Shown here: positions 1 to 55,850 of the stretch, in pieces
Layout of the letters: each line of letters starts with the position of its first letter
Position numbering within the stretch: position 1 is the stretch's first letter
Assembly (NCBI GenBank): GCA_033675265.1
Contig: JAUJYZ010001595.1
Location: 1 to 64,000 of the forward strand
Direction: 5' to 3'
Source: Actinostola sp. cb2023
Taxonomy: Eukaryota > Cnidaria > Anthozoa > Actiniaria > Actinostolidae
Length of the DNA: 64,000 nucleotides
The notes under the pieces: model-generated
Database searches by the model: none
Told to the model about the DNA's origin: nothing
What the model saw: the letters and a program-made list of their open reading frames with translations, nothing else
Position numbers and translations under genes: made by a program

Positions 1-1579
1 TGTGGAGTTATTGTCATCCTGGTTAACTATAGTGCTCCCTCGCAGACCGTGCTAGTGTCGTCACGCAACGCTCTCATCCCCTCAGACACGGCGCTTACCC
101 AAGCTGTACATTTCCGTTGTTATTCGTATTCAATGTTTACTGGTTTGTCAACGACTCGTCCACACTTCAGGCTCATGTTTCGTTGTTTATTTTAACGTAA
201 GAACAGTGTGCAGCAGTCAGGAAATGAGATTCACATACACGATTTTACTAGTCTTTGTCATGGCAGGCCGTGTTTAGTGTATTAGTTTTACTCTTGGTTT
301 AGTGTATTGCCAGTTAAACTCTTTGATATTCGTTTGAAATGAAATTATTTTCGCTGCAAATGCAAAACGCTTTCGTCAATGGACGTCATCCTGTTTGTCA
401 CTGGGTCTTTGGTATGTCAGTGGAGTAATGGCGACCACCCCACGTAGCTTCGACGTTTCCATGATCAATCAATAGAATGTCGACAATCCGAATTGTCGAA
501 GTCGTACGTCGATCGATTGTCGACCGCCTACATCCGCTCGCTCGATGTTCCGCTCGACTAATATAATAATATGATTGGCCCCGAACTCTATCCGAAGATT
601 CTATTGTTACATTACGGACTTACACACTCGATGGCATAGTGGCTAGTCATTGCTAAGGCAACAGTAGCCACCAAAAAGTACAAATTGTATTATTTTTTCT
701 GCAAGGTTTGCTAGGATATTGATATATCTACCTCAGGTACGACGGCTTTCCAATCCTCCTCCTCGCGAAAATTCGTCTAACTCCATAGTGTTCTCGTCAT
801 GGTCCTTCTAGTGGTGCATACTCTTCGATATCATTAGCAGACATCGATAAAAGAGGTGGGAGTAGCAAATGCTTCGGAATCATCAGACTTTTGACTGCTA
901 AACTTCACAAGTCTTCGGCCTGTGAAAATACGCGTTATTTCAAAGTCAGACAAAAAGCAAGGTTTTCACACCAAGCGTGAAATAGCACCTCTTGTGCTTG
1001 CGGTTTTTTGGTTATGCTTCCGTCGCTCATGTAGTTTGAAAACCATTTGGGGGGGGGGGGGGGGGGGGGGGGTGGGGGGGGGGAGAAGTTGGGGTGGGAG
1101 AAGTTGGGGGGGGGAGAAGTTAATGGGAGAAGGTGGGGGGGGGGAGGAGAAGTTGGGGGGAAGAAGAAGTTGGGGGGGAGAAGTTGGGGGAGAGAAGTTA
1201 AGGGGAGAAGTTGGGGGGAGAAGTTGGGGGGAGAAGTTGGGGGGAGAATTTGGGGGAGGTGTTGGGGGAGGTGTTGGGGGGTTGGGAGGTATGGGATAAA
1301 GCCGGCCAAGCTTCATAAACGGATACGACTTGCGCGTAATTTCGAGCCATAAAGCTTTGGAATATTTCGTAACATTTTTGTCAATGAGTTGCTTCAATTT
1401 TACACTTTTATTCTGGCTTTACGGGTAACTATTCCTGCCCCAATGGTCTTTGGGTATTCTGAAAAACGTACGTACGTACCGGGGTTTGCTCTACTCGAGG
1501 AGCGGCGGTCATCTTCTCGCTGGGCACCCTTGTGTTTTCGCGACAGGGGGAGGGGTGGGGAGACGTTAAGATGACTTAC
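1..1579. other. No exon recognised; intron or 3' part of BAG6
   Basis: I see no open segment with splice sites in the right phase that resembles the BAG6 C-terminus. The stretch holds a G-rich minisatellite at 1049-1300 and otherwise unremarkable AT-rich DNA. The last BAG6 exons are either too diverged to spot here or left of the window. Confidence 0.5.
1049..1300. repeat. G-rich minisatellite, unit about GGGGGGAGAAGTT
   Basis: A 23-nt run of G is followed by many copies of GGGAGAAGTTGG with variable G-run length. The plus strand has repeated G4+ runs and so could form G-quadruplexes. Open frames across it are compositional artefacts. Confidence 0.9.
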
Positions 1580-34323
<32,744 letters not shown>

Positions 34324-34646
34324 TGTATTCAATATACAATATTCTATCTATATATACTAAATATTATCGCTTAAACTGCTAATATACGAAACTAAAGGGA
34401 CAAAAAGACGAAGCAAATTCAGATTAAAGATTCAAACTTGTGAAATACTACGAAAACCTCCGACGGCGCGCGGTGGGGAGCTGGGGATGAGAGTAGCGCT
34501 CAGTCCCTCGCGTAGGAATTCAGACGCAAGGGCATGGGTGCTAGTAAACATGGCGGACCAAGGAAATCTAAATTGAGTGATATAATTTATTTCTATTTTG
34601 TATTATTTGGGGGTTTATAATGATGTATTTGTGAGGCAGTGGTGTC
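34324..34646. promoter_or_regulatory. Likely bidirectional BAG6/FBXW5 promoter
   Basis: The two ATGs diverge with only ~320 bp between them, so both transcription starts must lie here or close by. A GC-richer core (GGCGCGCGGTGGGGAGCTGG, ~34464) stands out from AT-rich flanks. AACATGGCGGAC at 34548 resembles a YY1 site (AANATGGCGGC), which in animals often sits just downstream of start sites. The shared function is inferred from spacing. Confidence 0.6.
34550..34576 (+). other. Possible upstream ORF of FBXW5 (8 codons)
   Basis: ATG GCG GAC ... TGA encodes MADQGNLN in the YY1-like motif. If the transcript starts upstream, this short frame precedes the FBXW5 start by 70 bp. Confidence 0.25.
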
Positions 34647-37405
34647 ATGACTTGTACAGTGGGTATATTTAAGCAGACAGGGCTTGATCATTTCAATCGA
34701 TGGCAAGATCTCCCAGATAGTCTATTTCTCCACGTCTTCGCGTTTCTCGCCCCAAAAGAAGTCCTTCTAGCCAGCAGAGTATGCAAGAAATGGTACAGAA
34801 ATGCTAAAGACGAGCTCTTATGGAAAGGGCTCTTTGTGGAATACTTCACGGGCACAGCTCTTGGAACAAGTGCTCTCAACTGGTACCTCCTTTGACAAGT
34901 TCGTGGCTATTGGAATTCCAACGTCTGTACTCTCAGACTCCAGCCATTGAGAGCCAAGTTCTTGAGGAGCATCAAGATGAAGTTTTACACGTTGCATTCT
35001 CTCACAACGGAAGGCTATTCGCCTCAAGTTCCAAGGACTGCCAGGCCATCGTGTGGGACATATCCAGTGGTGAAGCTCGCGTCAAACTGAAGCTGGACTT
35101 TCGAGAACACAGATGGGAGTACGTCCAGTTTTGTGAGTTTGCTAAAGACGATTCGTTGCTCTTGGTGTCTGGGATCAATGAACGCCGCAGACTTAACTTT
35201 ATGGGTGAGTTTTAGAAAGAATTATGCGTCAGGTTCTGTGAGAGTTTTTCGCGGCATCGCGCATATTTTGCGCATGGCATTTTCACATTGAACAAGAAGA
35301 AAATTGTAACATTGTCCAATTTATCTTCAGCCTATTTTGCCGTTACTAACATATACATACTTTCAGTTTCGACCAGTAATACTTTCAATGTGAGGTTTAT
35401 AAATATTAGTAGTTGAAGCTGAAAGTGTATTAACAAAATAAATAATAATTATGATGGCGATGATGGTAATGCTGATAGTGAGAAAATATAATGATGATGA
35501 TGATGACGCCGGATGTTGGTGCTGATGACTGCGGTGTCTGAGGATATAATGATGGTGACGATCACGTTGACCGCGATCCCTGATGACAGTTATGATGACT
35601 GTGGTGTCTGAGGAAGCGGATTGACAACGGGGAGGATAATGATGTCAGATATCACGAGAACTGACCTACTTTCACTATCTTATGAACTCTTCACACGCGG
35701 GGTGGCAACGTTTTTCTACGAAACAAATCAGTTCGTTTTATGTGGGATGAGAGACAGACAAAGAGCAAATACTGCGCAAATACCTATAAATCTAGCGTTG
35801 TCACTAAATGACGGATTTCGGCTACGAAACATACCTTTCAACGTAGGTTTTGGCTGTTGTTGACGCCAGACTGCGAGAGCATTAGAGAGTTTTAAAAGCA
35901 TCGCGTTTACACGAACGCCAAACGTCACATTGACTTTTGAATTTCGCTTTAAAAACGTCAAATAAACGGGGAGAAAAACCCCCAAATGAATAGCTATGTT
36001 TTGTTAAGAACGAGAAAATGACCTCATTTACGTCTAAACGCGAAAAAATAAAGAGCAAACGCAGTAAAACCATGATCACGTATTTCTTTCTGCAGGTGAA
36101 ATTATAATCTGTGCCATCGATGGAGAAGATGATGGAAACATCGTCCAAAATGTTATCAGCGAGCCGTACGACGTCTTTGGAGCGTGGCTGACAGGAACGC
36201 ACTACATTAGTGGGTCGTTTGAGTTCCGTGTCCCCTTCTACGATTCTTCAATATCAGAACTCTGGGCCAACTCCATATATGGAGGCATTCCCATTAGGCT
36301 CTGCCGTGTCATGAACGAAAATGGGAGCTCGGTCCGAAATGTTCTTGTTGGAAAAACCACGATTTTTGGATGACAATGAGTTATATCTTATTTTCACTCA
36401 TGGAATAGTCACGTACATTCCACACCAAATCGTTATCAAGAAAATCACTTTGTGTCAATCAGCCTCGAAAGAAATCAAAGTCCTTCCTGACAGCGACGAT
36501 ATTCCTGGTGCAAATCAAGAAGCGAAACGAAGTGACTCGGACTTCGAAGAGGACGACGAAGACGTCGGATTCACGAAGCTTGATCACGTGATTGAGACTC
36601 ACGCGCATATCATCGGGGTGGGGCTGTCTCCCGAGGAAGACCTGTTGTACGTGAATTGTCGTCCTTGGGTGAACAGGGGCAAGGAGGAAGTAACGCCTGC
36701 AAGAATGCACCTGAACGGTCACGAGGACCTGGAAATCTCAGACAGCATTCACACAAGAGTCTATAGCTTATCGACGATGAAATTTGTCAAAGAACATGTT
36801 GGACATAAAGCATTTACTCCCAATGACAGATGCTTCTTTATCTTTCTGGATGTAGCGAACTTGCTTGTAGCTAGGTAAGTAATGGAGTTCCTTGTGTGAC
36901 GGTCACACAACACTACCATTGATGCGTCACGCGCAGTCAGGCATAGTCCAGAACTGGACCCAACTTTTATTTATCGCTCTGTCTGAAGAAACGCGCGCAG
37001 AAAAAGAAATCTGGGTCGAGGACATAAAAGTGGGTCCCACTTTTCATAATCTTCGAAGATCTCTTGCTATAATTTTTTTTGACGCACGCCACTTTTACTG
37101 TAAGATATAATTGTGAAAAGTGGGTCCAGAACTGAACTACGCAGGGACGGGTGCGTGCTTTGTGGTGATGGTGTAGGAAACCGTTTGTTTTATAAATAAT
37201 TATTTCTATGTCTTATAGTGGAGCCGAAGACGAGTGTGCGCATGTCTGGGACCGCCATTTTGGATTTAAAGTCGCGACCCTGGAAGGCCATCAAGATGTT
37301 GTCAACTGCGTTGCCTTCAACCCACGTGACTCGGAAGTCCTCGTTAGCGCGAGTGATGACCACACGCTGCGAGTCTGGAAGTCGAGAAGAAAGGCTGCTC
37401 GCTAA
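34647..37405 (+). CDS. FBXW5: FBXW5 homologue (F-box and WD40), two frame breaks
   Basis: Substrate receptor of SCF and, in vertebrates, DDB1-CUL4 ubiquitin ligases. Exons 34647-35204, 36096-36874 and 37219-37405, GT-AG, with phases that join correctly (about 507 residues; human 566). The F-box is at the start (LPDSLFLHVFAFLAPKEVLL, VCKKW), then EFQRLY, the first WD repeat (HVAFSHNGRLFASSSKDC, IVWD), DDSLLLVSG, PYDVFGAWLTGTHYISG, YIPHQIVIKKI, HIIGVGLSPEEDLLYVN, TPNDRCFFIFLDV, SGAEDECAHVWDRHF and the final WD repeat ending RVWKS. Two one-base frame breaks: within exon 1 near 34860-34895 (a base seems missing) and in exon 2 near 36350 at an A5 run (a base seems extra). Conservation on both sides argues for sequence errors or a very young pseudogene. 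Confidence 0.9.
35205..36095 (+). other. FBXW5 intron 1
   Basis: Begins GTGAGT and ends TTTCTGCAG. It holds degenerate ATGATG-type repeats near 35440-35610. No other feature is visible. Confidence 0.8.
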
Positions 37406-37451
37406 ATCAACAATAGATACAGTGTTTTATTCGTCGAAACAATGACACAGT

Positions 37452-37452
37452 C

Positions 37453-37530
<78 letters not shown>
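37452..37530. repeat. (CT)n microsatellite
   Basis: About 78 bp of pure CT, 50 bp after the FBXW5 stop codon, probably in its 3' UTR. Confidence 0.95.
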
Positions 37531-37531
<1 letters not shown>

Positions 37532-37612
37532 ATTAGCGGGATACCCTCGGGACCACATTGCACTGTCCCTAGGGAGGTGTCTACTTTAGAGAGCTAAGGA
37601 GAAGTTATTATT

Positions 37613-37876
37613 ATACAGTCATTTGCAAAACTTCTGGCCGCCACGGTATATCAATATATCAATATATCGGGTGCATCACTAATACTATTAAATAAAGCAA
37701 AATTTACAAACAACAAACGTAAGACTAAAATAAACATTATACTAAATATTTCTACCAACTTTGCTGGCGTTAACCCGCTTTAAGGGAGTTTTTGATTATT
37801 TAATTACCCATAATGCACCTGATATATTGATATACTGATACTTCGTAGCGGCCAGAATTTTTGCAATTGACTGTAA
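37613..37876. mobile_element. Tc1/mariner-like MITE
   Basis: Ends TACAGTCATTTGCAAAACTT and TTTTTGCAATTGACTGTA, continuing to CTGGCCGC/GCGGCCAG. A TA flank is possible on both sides. Confidence 0.8.
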
Positions 37877-38268
37877 TAGCTAGTAAGACAATGGAGCAGG
37901 ACACCGACAAAGGTGTCTGTCTGTCATACGCAGCTAAGGTGTCCGGCTATTGAGAGTTGACAACGATTTTACTGCTGTTTTAAGCTTGTGAATTTGGTTG
38001 TTATGTGACCGCAAAGCATTATGGACTGTGGTTTTAGTATTTGATGAAGCACAATGCATTACGGACTGGAATGATGCAAGAGAAAGAATTTGAAAATGCT
38101 GTATTGCTGGTTTGCAATCATTCCCTCGAGATTTAAAGTATTATTACGCAGCGTCCATGTTGGTGGTACAAACAAGAGAAGCTAATGAGCAATGCTTTGT
38201 TATCGGGATCCAACATGGCCGCCAAGACGTCACGTGGCAAACCAGCAGTACACATAGTAGTTTCAGTA

Positions 38269-39666
38269 ACATGTATACATTTTGTCTGCGCATGCGTTAG
38301 GATTCAGATTTCAAAGTACCTATTTGCATATTTCGATACTTCAGCTTTTGTCATTCAGTATGCCAACGATGTGCCAACCAGAGATCGATTGGCTGTTGAA
38401 ACAAAACGTGTGAAAAGCTTTTGTGGAAATGGTTGGCACATTTACATCACAATGTTAATGTTTGTAAACATGAAGTATCGCTATTGTTTTGCCAAGTGCA
38501 CTGCTGTGGACGCCTTTAGTGAGCGATCTTCGAGTCTCTAGAATGAAGTTTAAGAAAATCATTGAAAGGAAATCAATAGTCCGCCTACTTTTGTGGTGCT
38601 GTGGATATTTTTTCCGTATAAGGGAACAAAATCCGCCAAAACACGGCAACCGATTCCTACGAAGAAGTCGGGTGAATGAGTGATACTTGGACACTTCAAA
38701 TCCACCGCAAAGCAAGAGGGACAATTTTTCAACTCCAACAAACAAGACCTTACGAAACTAGCATGAGTGAAGCAATAAATCACGGAAGAAAATTGCTGGG
38801 GGGTGAGCTACTAAGAAAGGTTTTCTTATAATTTAGTTTGACACGTCACCAATTCAGATAAACGATTCGCAAACACAATGCTGAATAAAATCTCAATGTG
38901 AATCAAACTGATATCAAACGGTTTACAGCTGATTCTAAGAAGTCCAAAAAAATGAAGAATTAAGCTATCCTTTACAATAAACTTCAACTGACACATAGAG
39001 TGTTTGTAATATGGTATACACCAGCGATGAAAATCAGTCATAATCATAACAAATAGAGTGTACTGATACCATAGTACCTAAATAATACGATCTCACATTG
39101 AGGGACAATTTTTCTGCTTAAAATAAGTTCTCGAATGCAAAGAATAAGCTTAGAAGAAGTCAATTTGTGCTATTTTCGGCTGGGGGGCGAGTTAATAAGT
39201 ATTGTTCTTTAGGTAGGAATGTTAGGAAAATACGTGCAAAAATGATAAATACCCAAGTGAACCGAGCAAAATACTTTGAGAATACTGAATGTACAGAACT
39301 CAAATTCACAGAATGTGACCTTCAATGTGTCAGTACTAACTTTCACTGTGAGGTGTCTCTTGAAATCATCTTCGATGAGAATAAACCCAAAGGACAATGT
39401 AGCTGGTTTTAGGATAATTCCTTGTTTCGGCGGATTTTGTTCCTTGATATTTTATCATCTACGACCCTTATTCGGAAAAAAATCATCTACAGCAAAACAA
39501 AAGTAGGCAGACTATTGATTTCCTTTCAAATACTTTCTTGAACATCAATCTAGAGACGAAGATCGCTCACTAAATCTCCCACCGCAGTGCAATTTGCAAA
39601 GAAAATGGCGGCAAATCACTTTCAAATCTGAATTCTAACGCATGCGCAGACAAAATGTATACATGT
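38269..39666. mobile_element. Foldback (MULE-like) element with 11-bp target duplication
   Basis: TAGTTTCAGTA is directly repeated at 38258-38268 and 39667-39677. Between them the ends ACATGTATACATTTTGTCTG and its complement start inverted arms of several hundred bp, also matching at AACAAAATCCGCC/GGCGGATTTTGTT and GCGATCTTCG/CGAAGATCGC. 9-11-bp duplications with long arms fit Mutator-like elements. No transposase frame is present. Confidence 0.8.
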
Positions 39667-40141
39667 TAGTTTCAGTAAAATACAAGAATATTATTTAAAC
39701 AGTGTTTAATTGATTAACCAAATAAGTATCGATATGGGTATTTACAACAGCCTGATATTCATAGCATTCATTGCCCTCTCGCGGAATGCGCTCGCGGGAT
39801 GCGCCCGCGGGATTGCCGTGGTATGATAAATGACCATATTTGGCTGTAATTATGCAAAGAGTAGATAACACTAAGCTGATGGTTGTCTGTCCGTCTATCT
39901 GTCTGTCTGTATTGTGATTCATTTGATAAAGAATTTACAGCACTATCAACTCTTGCATGCAGGTGTATAAATAATGATTGAAAACTAATAAATTCGTAAG
40001 AATAGAATTCAAATCTGCAAAAGTGGTCGCTCCAACTAGTTGGTCGGCACCTTGTAGGGGTCGTTGTTGAGAGGTTCGGCAATAAGGATTGAGCTTGCGC
40101 CGTAACCATGGCGACTCATCTTTGCTAGACATGCTTATAAG

Positions 40142-40287
40142 TAGAGTGCAAACCATATGTCCGTGAAATAGTACTATTACTAAATAGTACTAAATAGTGT
40201 TATCTCTATTGTTTTCTATTGTTCCATTGGTGCTATTTAGTACTAATTAGTTAGTACTGTTTCACGGACATATGGTTTGCACTCTAT
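40142..40287. mobile_element. Small MITE, ~40-bp inverted ends
   Basis: TAGAGTGCAAACCATATGTC against GACATATGGTTTGCACTCTA, continuing inward through GTGAAA/TTTCAC; a CTAAATAGTACTAAATAG palindrome lies in the middle. Confidence 0.85.
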
Positions 40288-40749
40288 GTAATGTTTTATA
40301 GTGTATACATCAATGCATGCTGATGTATATTTTAACCGTTACCTCAATACCGGGGGGATCCGGGTACTCCCGTATACATTTGGTATACGGGTATGTGTCG
40401 GACTTTCGAGCCTTCCGCGATCATAACAAATTCGACATTTAAATAAAGCTCCGGGGGGACATCCCACCGTAAATGATGGTGACATCCCGCGGGCCTCAAT
40501 TCCATACGATATCGATAATACATTAATATATGGTTATATAATCATCTCAGAATAGCTGTAAAGACTAGTGTTATTTTCATGCTAAATATATGATTATCTT
40601 AATGATTAATAAAACAAAGCTTGTTTCTCTAGAACTTTGTATCGTTTATAAGTCCGATCCTTTATACTTGAAATTAGACCCTTGAATGATGCCATTGGGG
40701 GCACATATATTACGAACTGTGCAACTCAGTTCTGTACTAACAAATGTGT

Positions 40750-41098
40750 TAGTTAGTTGGTTGTCTGTCTGATTACCTGCCTGACTGCCTGTCTGTTTGT
40801 CTATTTGCCTCAGTGTCCGCCTGCCTACCTGTCTGTATATCGACGTCTGCCTGTTTGAGTTTTTATCTGGCTCTGTCTATCGACATCTATCTGTCTGCCT
40901 GTCTGTCTGTCTCTGTCTATCTGCTTGCCTGTGTGTCTGTCTATCTGTCTCTGTTCAGTGGTCTGTCTATCTATCTGTTTGTTTGTCTGCCTGTCTATCT
41001 GTCTATCTGTCTGCCTGTCTATTTGTCCATTTGCCTGTCCGTCTGCCTACCTGTCTGTATATCTGCCTGCCTGTGTGTCTGTCTATCTGTCTCTGTTT
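40750..41098. repeat. (CTGT)n/(CTAT)n degenerate microsatellite
   Basis: CTGTCTGT, CTATCTGT and CTGCCTGT tetranucleotides. Cys/Leu/Ser-rich frames on the plus strand are repeat translations. Confidence 0.93.
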
Positions 41099-41285
41099 TT
41101 CACTGCCGCGGATACATGATTCGGCAATAATTCTCCCATGCTATGATGCATGCTCTAGTCCCTATTAACCATGCAGTTGGCACGTTAATATAATTACATT
41201 GGCAATACTGTACGCAGCACTGTAATCAGACAGTTCTACATGCATAGTTATAATGTATATCTGTACTTTGTGTTACTTGGCGCAA

Positions 41286-41432
41286 TAGAGTCGTTTTGAG
41301 TGGGAAACCTACGGTACCGTGACACTCAAATGGCTTCCTTTCTGAGCCAATCAAAAAGCGTGCAGATGCATCTTAAACTCTTTCAATACGGCGCGGTGCG
41401 GTAACTTTCCCACTCATACGACAACGACTCTA
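41286..41432. mobile_element. MITE, family C copy 3
   Basis: TAGAGTCGTTTTGAGTGGGA and CACTCATACGACAACGACTC are inverted. It ends 3 bp before the stop codon (41435) of the minus-strand membrane-protein gene, so it sits in that gene's 3' UTR. Confidence 0.85.
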
Positions 41433-41434
41433 AC

Positions 41435-52188
<10,754 letters not shown>

Positions 52189-52534
52189 GTTAGATTCTGT
52201 ACAGTATGGCAATAAATGCTTCGTGAATCCACGGGTAGTTAGAATACAGTAAGAGCCGGTATGACACCTGAGTTCAGACTGATACCGTGCGTGAGAGTGA
52301 CAGTGTTTCTAAATTCGTCATGTATGGCGCATGTCGGCCAATGGAGGACGATGTGGTTTTGTGTAGAATATTTTTACTTTTTATCTTTACTGCTAAATCA
52401 TTAAATAGCGTAGAGAAGTGTGGGTACATCATTAGTCAGTCCTACTGAAAGTATACAATGGAAAGTTCAATTATTTAGAACAGCTTTCACTCCTGGGCTC
52501 CATAACCATGAAGAACAACAAAGTTTATCCAGTG

Positions 52535-52692
52535 AGTGGGTTACCTGTGGTCAGTGTTTTTTTTGATGAGTGGGTTACCTGTGGTCAGGGTTTTTTTGAT
52601 GAGTGGGTTACCTGTGGTCAGTTTGTTTTGGGTGAGTGGGTTACCTGTGGTAAGGGCGAATCCCGCACTGAACACCTTGACCACAGGTAACC
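52535..52692. repeat. Four direct copies and one inverted copy of GGGTTACCTGTGGT
   Basis: GAGTGGGTTACCTGTGGTCA occurs four times with T-rich spacers; TGACCACAGGTAACCC follows in inverse orientation at ~52678. Confidence 0.88.
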
Positions 52693-52971
52693 CGCACGCA
52701 GCCATTTCCTTTCTTTATCATCTCACTACTGTGCCATGCACGTGGCATACTAAGTCCATTTCCTTTACTGTCCATTAACAATTCAATTAGGTCACAGATG
52801 AACACATCCGCCCCTCCTGCACTATCCTGCATGCCACATAAGACCAACTGTTAACTATGAACTGGTTGTCATTGGTTGTTATATAATCCCAGAACTTGGG
52901 CTTCCTGTGTTCCAAATACATGCAAGAGAGTGGGTCTTGTGTCTCTTTGATTCATGACACAAGTATCCAAA

Positions 52972-53521
52972 TACGCCTTATGCACGAGTGCTGATTTTCG
53001 AGATCAGAATACTAGAATCTGTCACATAAAAATAACCACTGCCATCTGAAAAAGCAATTATTCATCAATATTTTTGGAAAAGTTCAAAAGTATTGGATAC
53101 GATCCCGCGAAGATATCGTAAGTTTAGTATGGGATTTTGCCATCATGCGTACACAGCCTCGTTCTGGTGTATTTTCAGAATTAAAAACGTTCATAATTCC
53201 GCGAGGACATGTCATTTCGCCCTAAAACTTTTACACTTATCTTATATAAATCTCTTCTTTTAATGGAACGTGCTAATCCTCGAAATTAAGCAATTTGGAA
53301 AATTGATGTACATCAGAACGAGGCTGTGTACGCATGACGGCAAAATCCCATACTATAAATGTCATTTACGATATCTTCGCGGGATCGTATCCAATACTTT
53401 TGAAATTTTCCAAAAATATTGTTGAATATTTGCTTTTTCAGATGGCAGTGGTTATTTTTATGTCAAAAGATTCTAGTATTCTGATCTCGAAAATCAGCAC
53501 TCGTGCATAAGGCGTATATAG
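52972..53521. mobile_element. Foldback element, ~550 bp, arms ~230 bp
   Basis: ATACGCCTTATGCACGAGTG against CACTCGTGCATAAGGCGTAT; homology continues through GATCCCGCGAAGATATCGTA and its complement. No coding region. Confidence 0.88.
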
Positions 53522-53848
53522 CATCTCAATGCAGATCGAGAAGACGTACATTAAAAGCGGCATTGATATCTGCCAATATTTGACGAATTAGTTTATCTGT
53601 GTTAATTGCGAAACTGACCTTCACCACAAGAGAGGCCGCCACTCCGTGATTTCACCATCACAAGCTGAACTTCCAAGTGACGGTGTGTAAAAAAGCGTTG
53701 GTTGTGCACGCGAGAAAACTATTATGCTTGATTTGATTTCCTGTACCGCTTATCGGCGAGCAAAACAAATCCAGTGGAATTTGCATAAATTATTAAGTAC
53801 AGTTTTTGTCTTTTCGTTCGTTCGTTTCATCCTATTTATTAATCTATT

Positions 53849-54915
53849 CATCCATCCATCCATTCAATCTTTCATCCATTCATTGATCCATTCATCTATA
53901 CATCCATGCATCCATGCATCCATGCATCCATTCATCCATTCACCCATTCATCCATGCATCCATGCATCCATGCATCCATGAATCCATGCATCCATGCATC
54001 CATGCATCCATTCATCCATTCATTCATCCATTCATCCATTCATCCATTCATCCATTTATTCATTCATCCATTCATTCATTCATCCATTCATCCATTCATC
54101 CATTCATCCATCCATCCATCCATCCATCCATCCATCCATCCATCCATCCATCCATCCATCCATCCATCCATCCATCCATCCATCCATCCATCCATTCATC
54201 CATTCATCCATTCATCCATTCATCCATTCATCCATTCATCCCATTCATTCATCCATTCATCCATTCATCCATTCATCCATTCATCCATTCATCCATTCAT
54301 CCATTCATCCATTCATCCATTCATCCATTCATCCATTCATCCATTCATCCATTCATCCATTCATCCATTCATCCATTCATCCATTCATCCATTCATCCAT
54401 TCATCCATTCATCCCATTCATCCATTCATCCATTCCATTCATCCATTCATTCATCATTCATCCATTCATCCATTCATCCATTCATCCATTCATCCATTCA
54501 TCCATTCATCCATTCATCCATTCATCCATCATCCATTCATCCATTCATCCATTCATCCATTCATCCATTCATCCATTCATCCATTCATCCATTCATCCAT
54601 TCATCCATTCATCCATTCATCCATTCATCCATTCATCCATTCATCCATTCATCCATTCATCCATTCATCCATTCATTCATCCATTCATCCATTCATCCAT
54701 TCATCCATTCATCCATTCATCCATTCATCCATTCATCCATTCATCCATTCATCCATTCATCCATTCATCCATTCATCCATTCATCCATTCATCCATTCAT
54801 CCATTCATCCATTCATCCATTCATCCATTCATCCATTCATCCATTCATCCATTCATCCATTCATCCATTCATCCATTCATCCATTTATCCATTTATCCAT
54901 TCATCTAGTCGTCCA
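53849..54915. repeat. (CCATT/CATC)n array, ~1.07 kb
   Basis: ATTCATCC and CATC units, pure for long stretches. Because the main 8-bp unit is not a multiple of 3, all plus frames read Ile/His/Pro/Ser/Phe strings; these are not genes. Confidence 0.96.
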
Positions 54916-55659
54916 TTCATCTAGTCGTCCATTAATGACGTTAAAACCACCTTTCATCGGATCATCCATATATTCATCTATTCTGATTCATCAACCAGCC
55001 ACAACGGTTTTGGCGCATATGATTTCTTCGGCTTTGTTTATCTAAAGGCCAATTAATTAAAAGGCTCTTTTATCTAATATCGGATGTTTCCCCACATCAT
55101 CGAACACCGACCTCCACTTTGTTCCGATTGTGTCCACACGTTGAATTATACCTATTATCTACACCGAGATTGGCGCGCGTACGTCTTGCAGTTTTAAGCT
55201 ATTTAATCGGATTGCTTTACAGCTTATTCCTTGATTCAGTACAGTTTTTGTATTTTGCTTTGCATGAGTTTGCGGCGGTATGTCTGCAATTCAATTTGTG
55301 AGCAGAAAATAGTAAAATATGATTTAGAAAAGGGAAGAATTCAGAACGAATGAACGAATGACATGAGCAAAACTCATTATTATTTATTAATTATTATTAT
55401 TAAACTGAAGTGAGAGAAAGAAAGAAATAAACAATAATAATAATAATAATGAACCGATGAATGAATGAAAGATTGAATGAATGGATGAAAGATTGAATGG
55501 ATGGATGGATGGATGAATTGCCTAATTGGTGAAATAACTAAAATGAATGTATGAATGAAATAGTGAATGAATGGATGGACGAATGGATGAAAAACAGAAG
55601 TCTACTATAAACACTTGAAGACCGTAAGCCGATAACAATAATTGTTAGTTCATGTATAT

Positions 55660-55850
55660 ACATGGTTGCGGTTGCGACCACTCTCGTAAGCGACCACCTC
55701 TCGTAAGCGACCAGTTTTCCAAAATACCAAAAGTTCAGTTCCAAGTCAAGTCACAGTAGTTGGAACCTCTGGTAAGCGACCGCCTCTCGTAAGCGACCAC
55801 GAAGTTTGACATTTTGGGTGGTCGCTTACGGGAGGTTCGACTGTATTAGT
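55660..55850. mobile_element. Tc1/mariner-like MITE with CTCGTAAGCGACCA repeats
   Basis: CTCTCGTAAGCGACCACCTC is repeated on the left and recurs inside; the right side carries GTGGTCGCTTACGGGAGGTT, its complement, ending CGACTGTATT. Confidence 0.7.

Noticed and set aside
834..894. Possible last BAG6 exon (KSDDSEAFATPTSFIDVC, stop)
   Set aside because: An acceptor-like TTTAGCAG is present, but the phase does not fit exon 19 and there is no similarity to the BAG6 C-terminus.
34820..35215. Separate ORF starting MERALCG
   Set aside because: It is the continuation of FBXW5 after a frame break; its first ~25 codons are out of frame with the F-box part.
35621..36202. Small ORFs on both strands
   Set aside because: Inside FBXW5 intron 1, with no splice or homology support.
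53906..55045. Long His/Ile/Pro/Ser ORFs in all plus frames
   Set aside because: Translation of the CCATT/CATC array.
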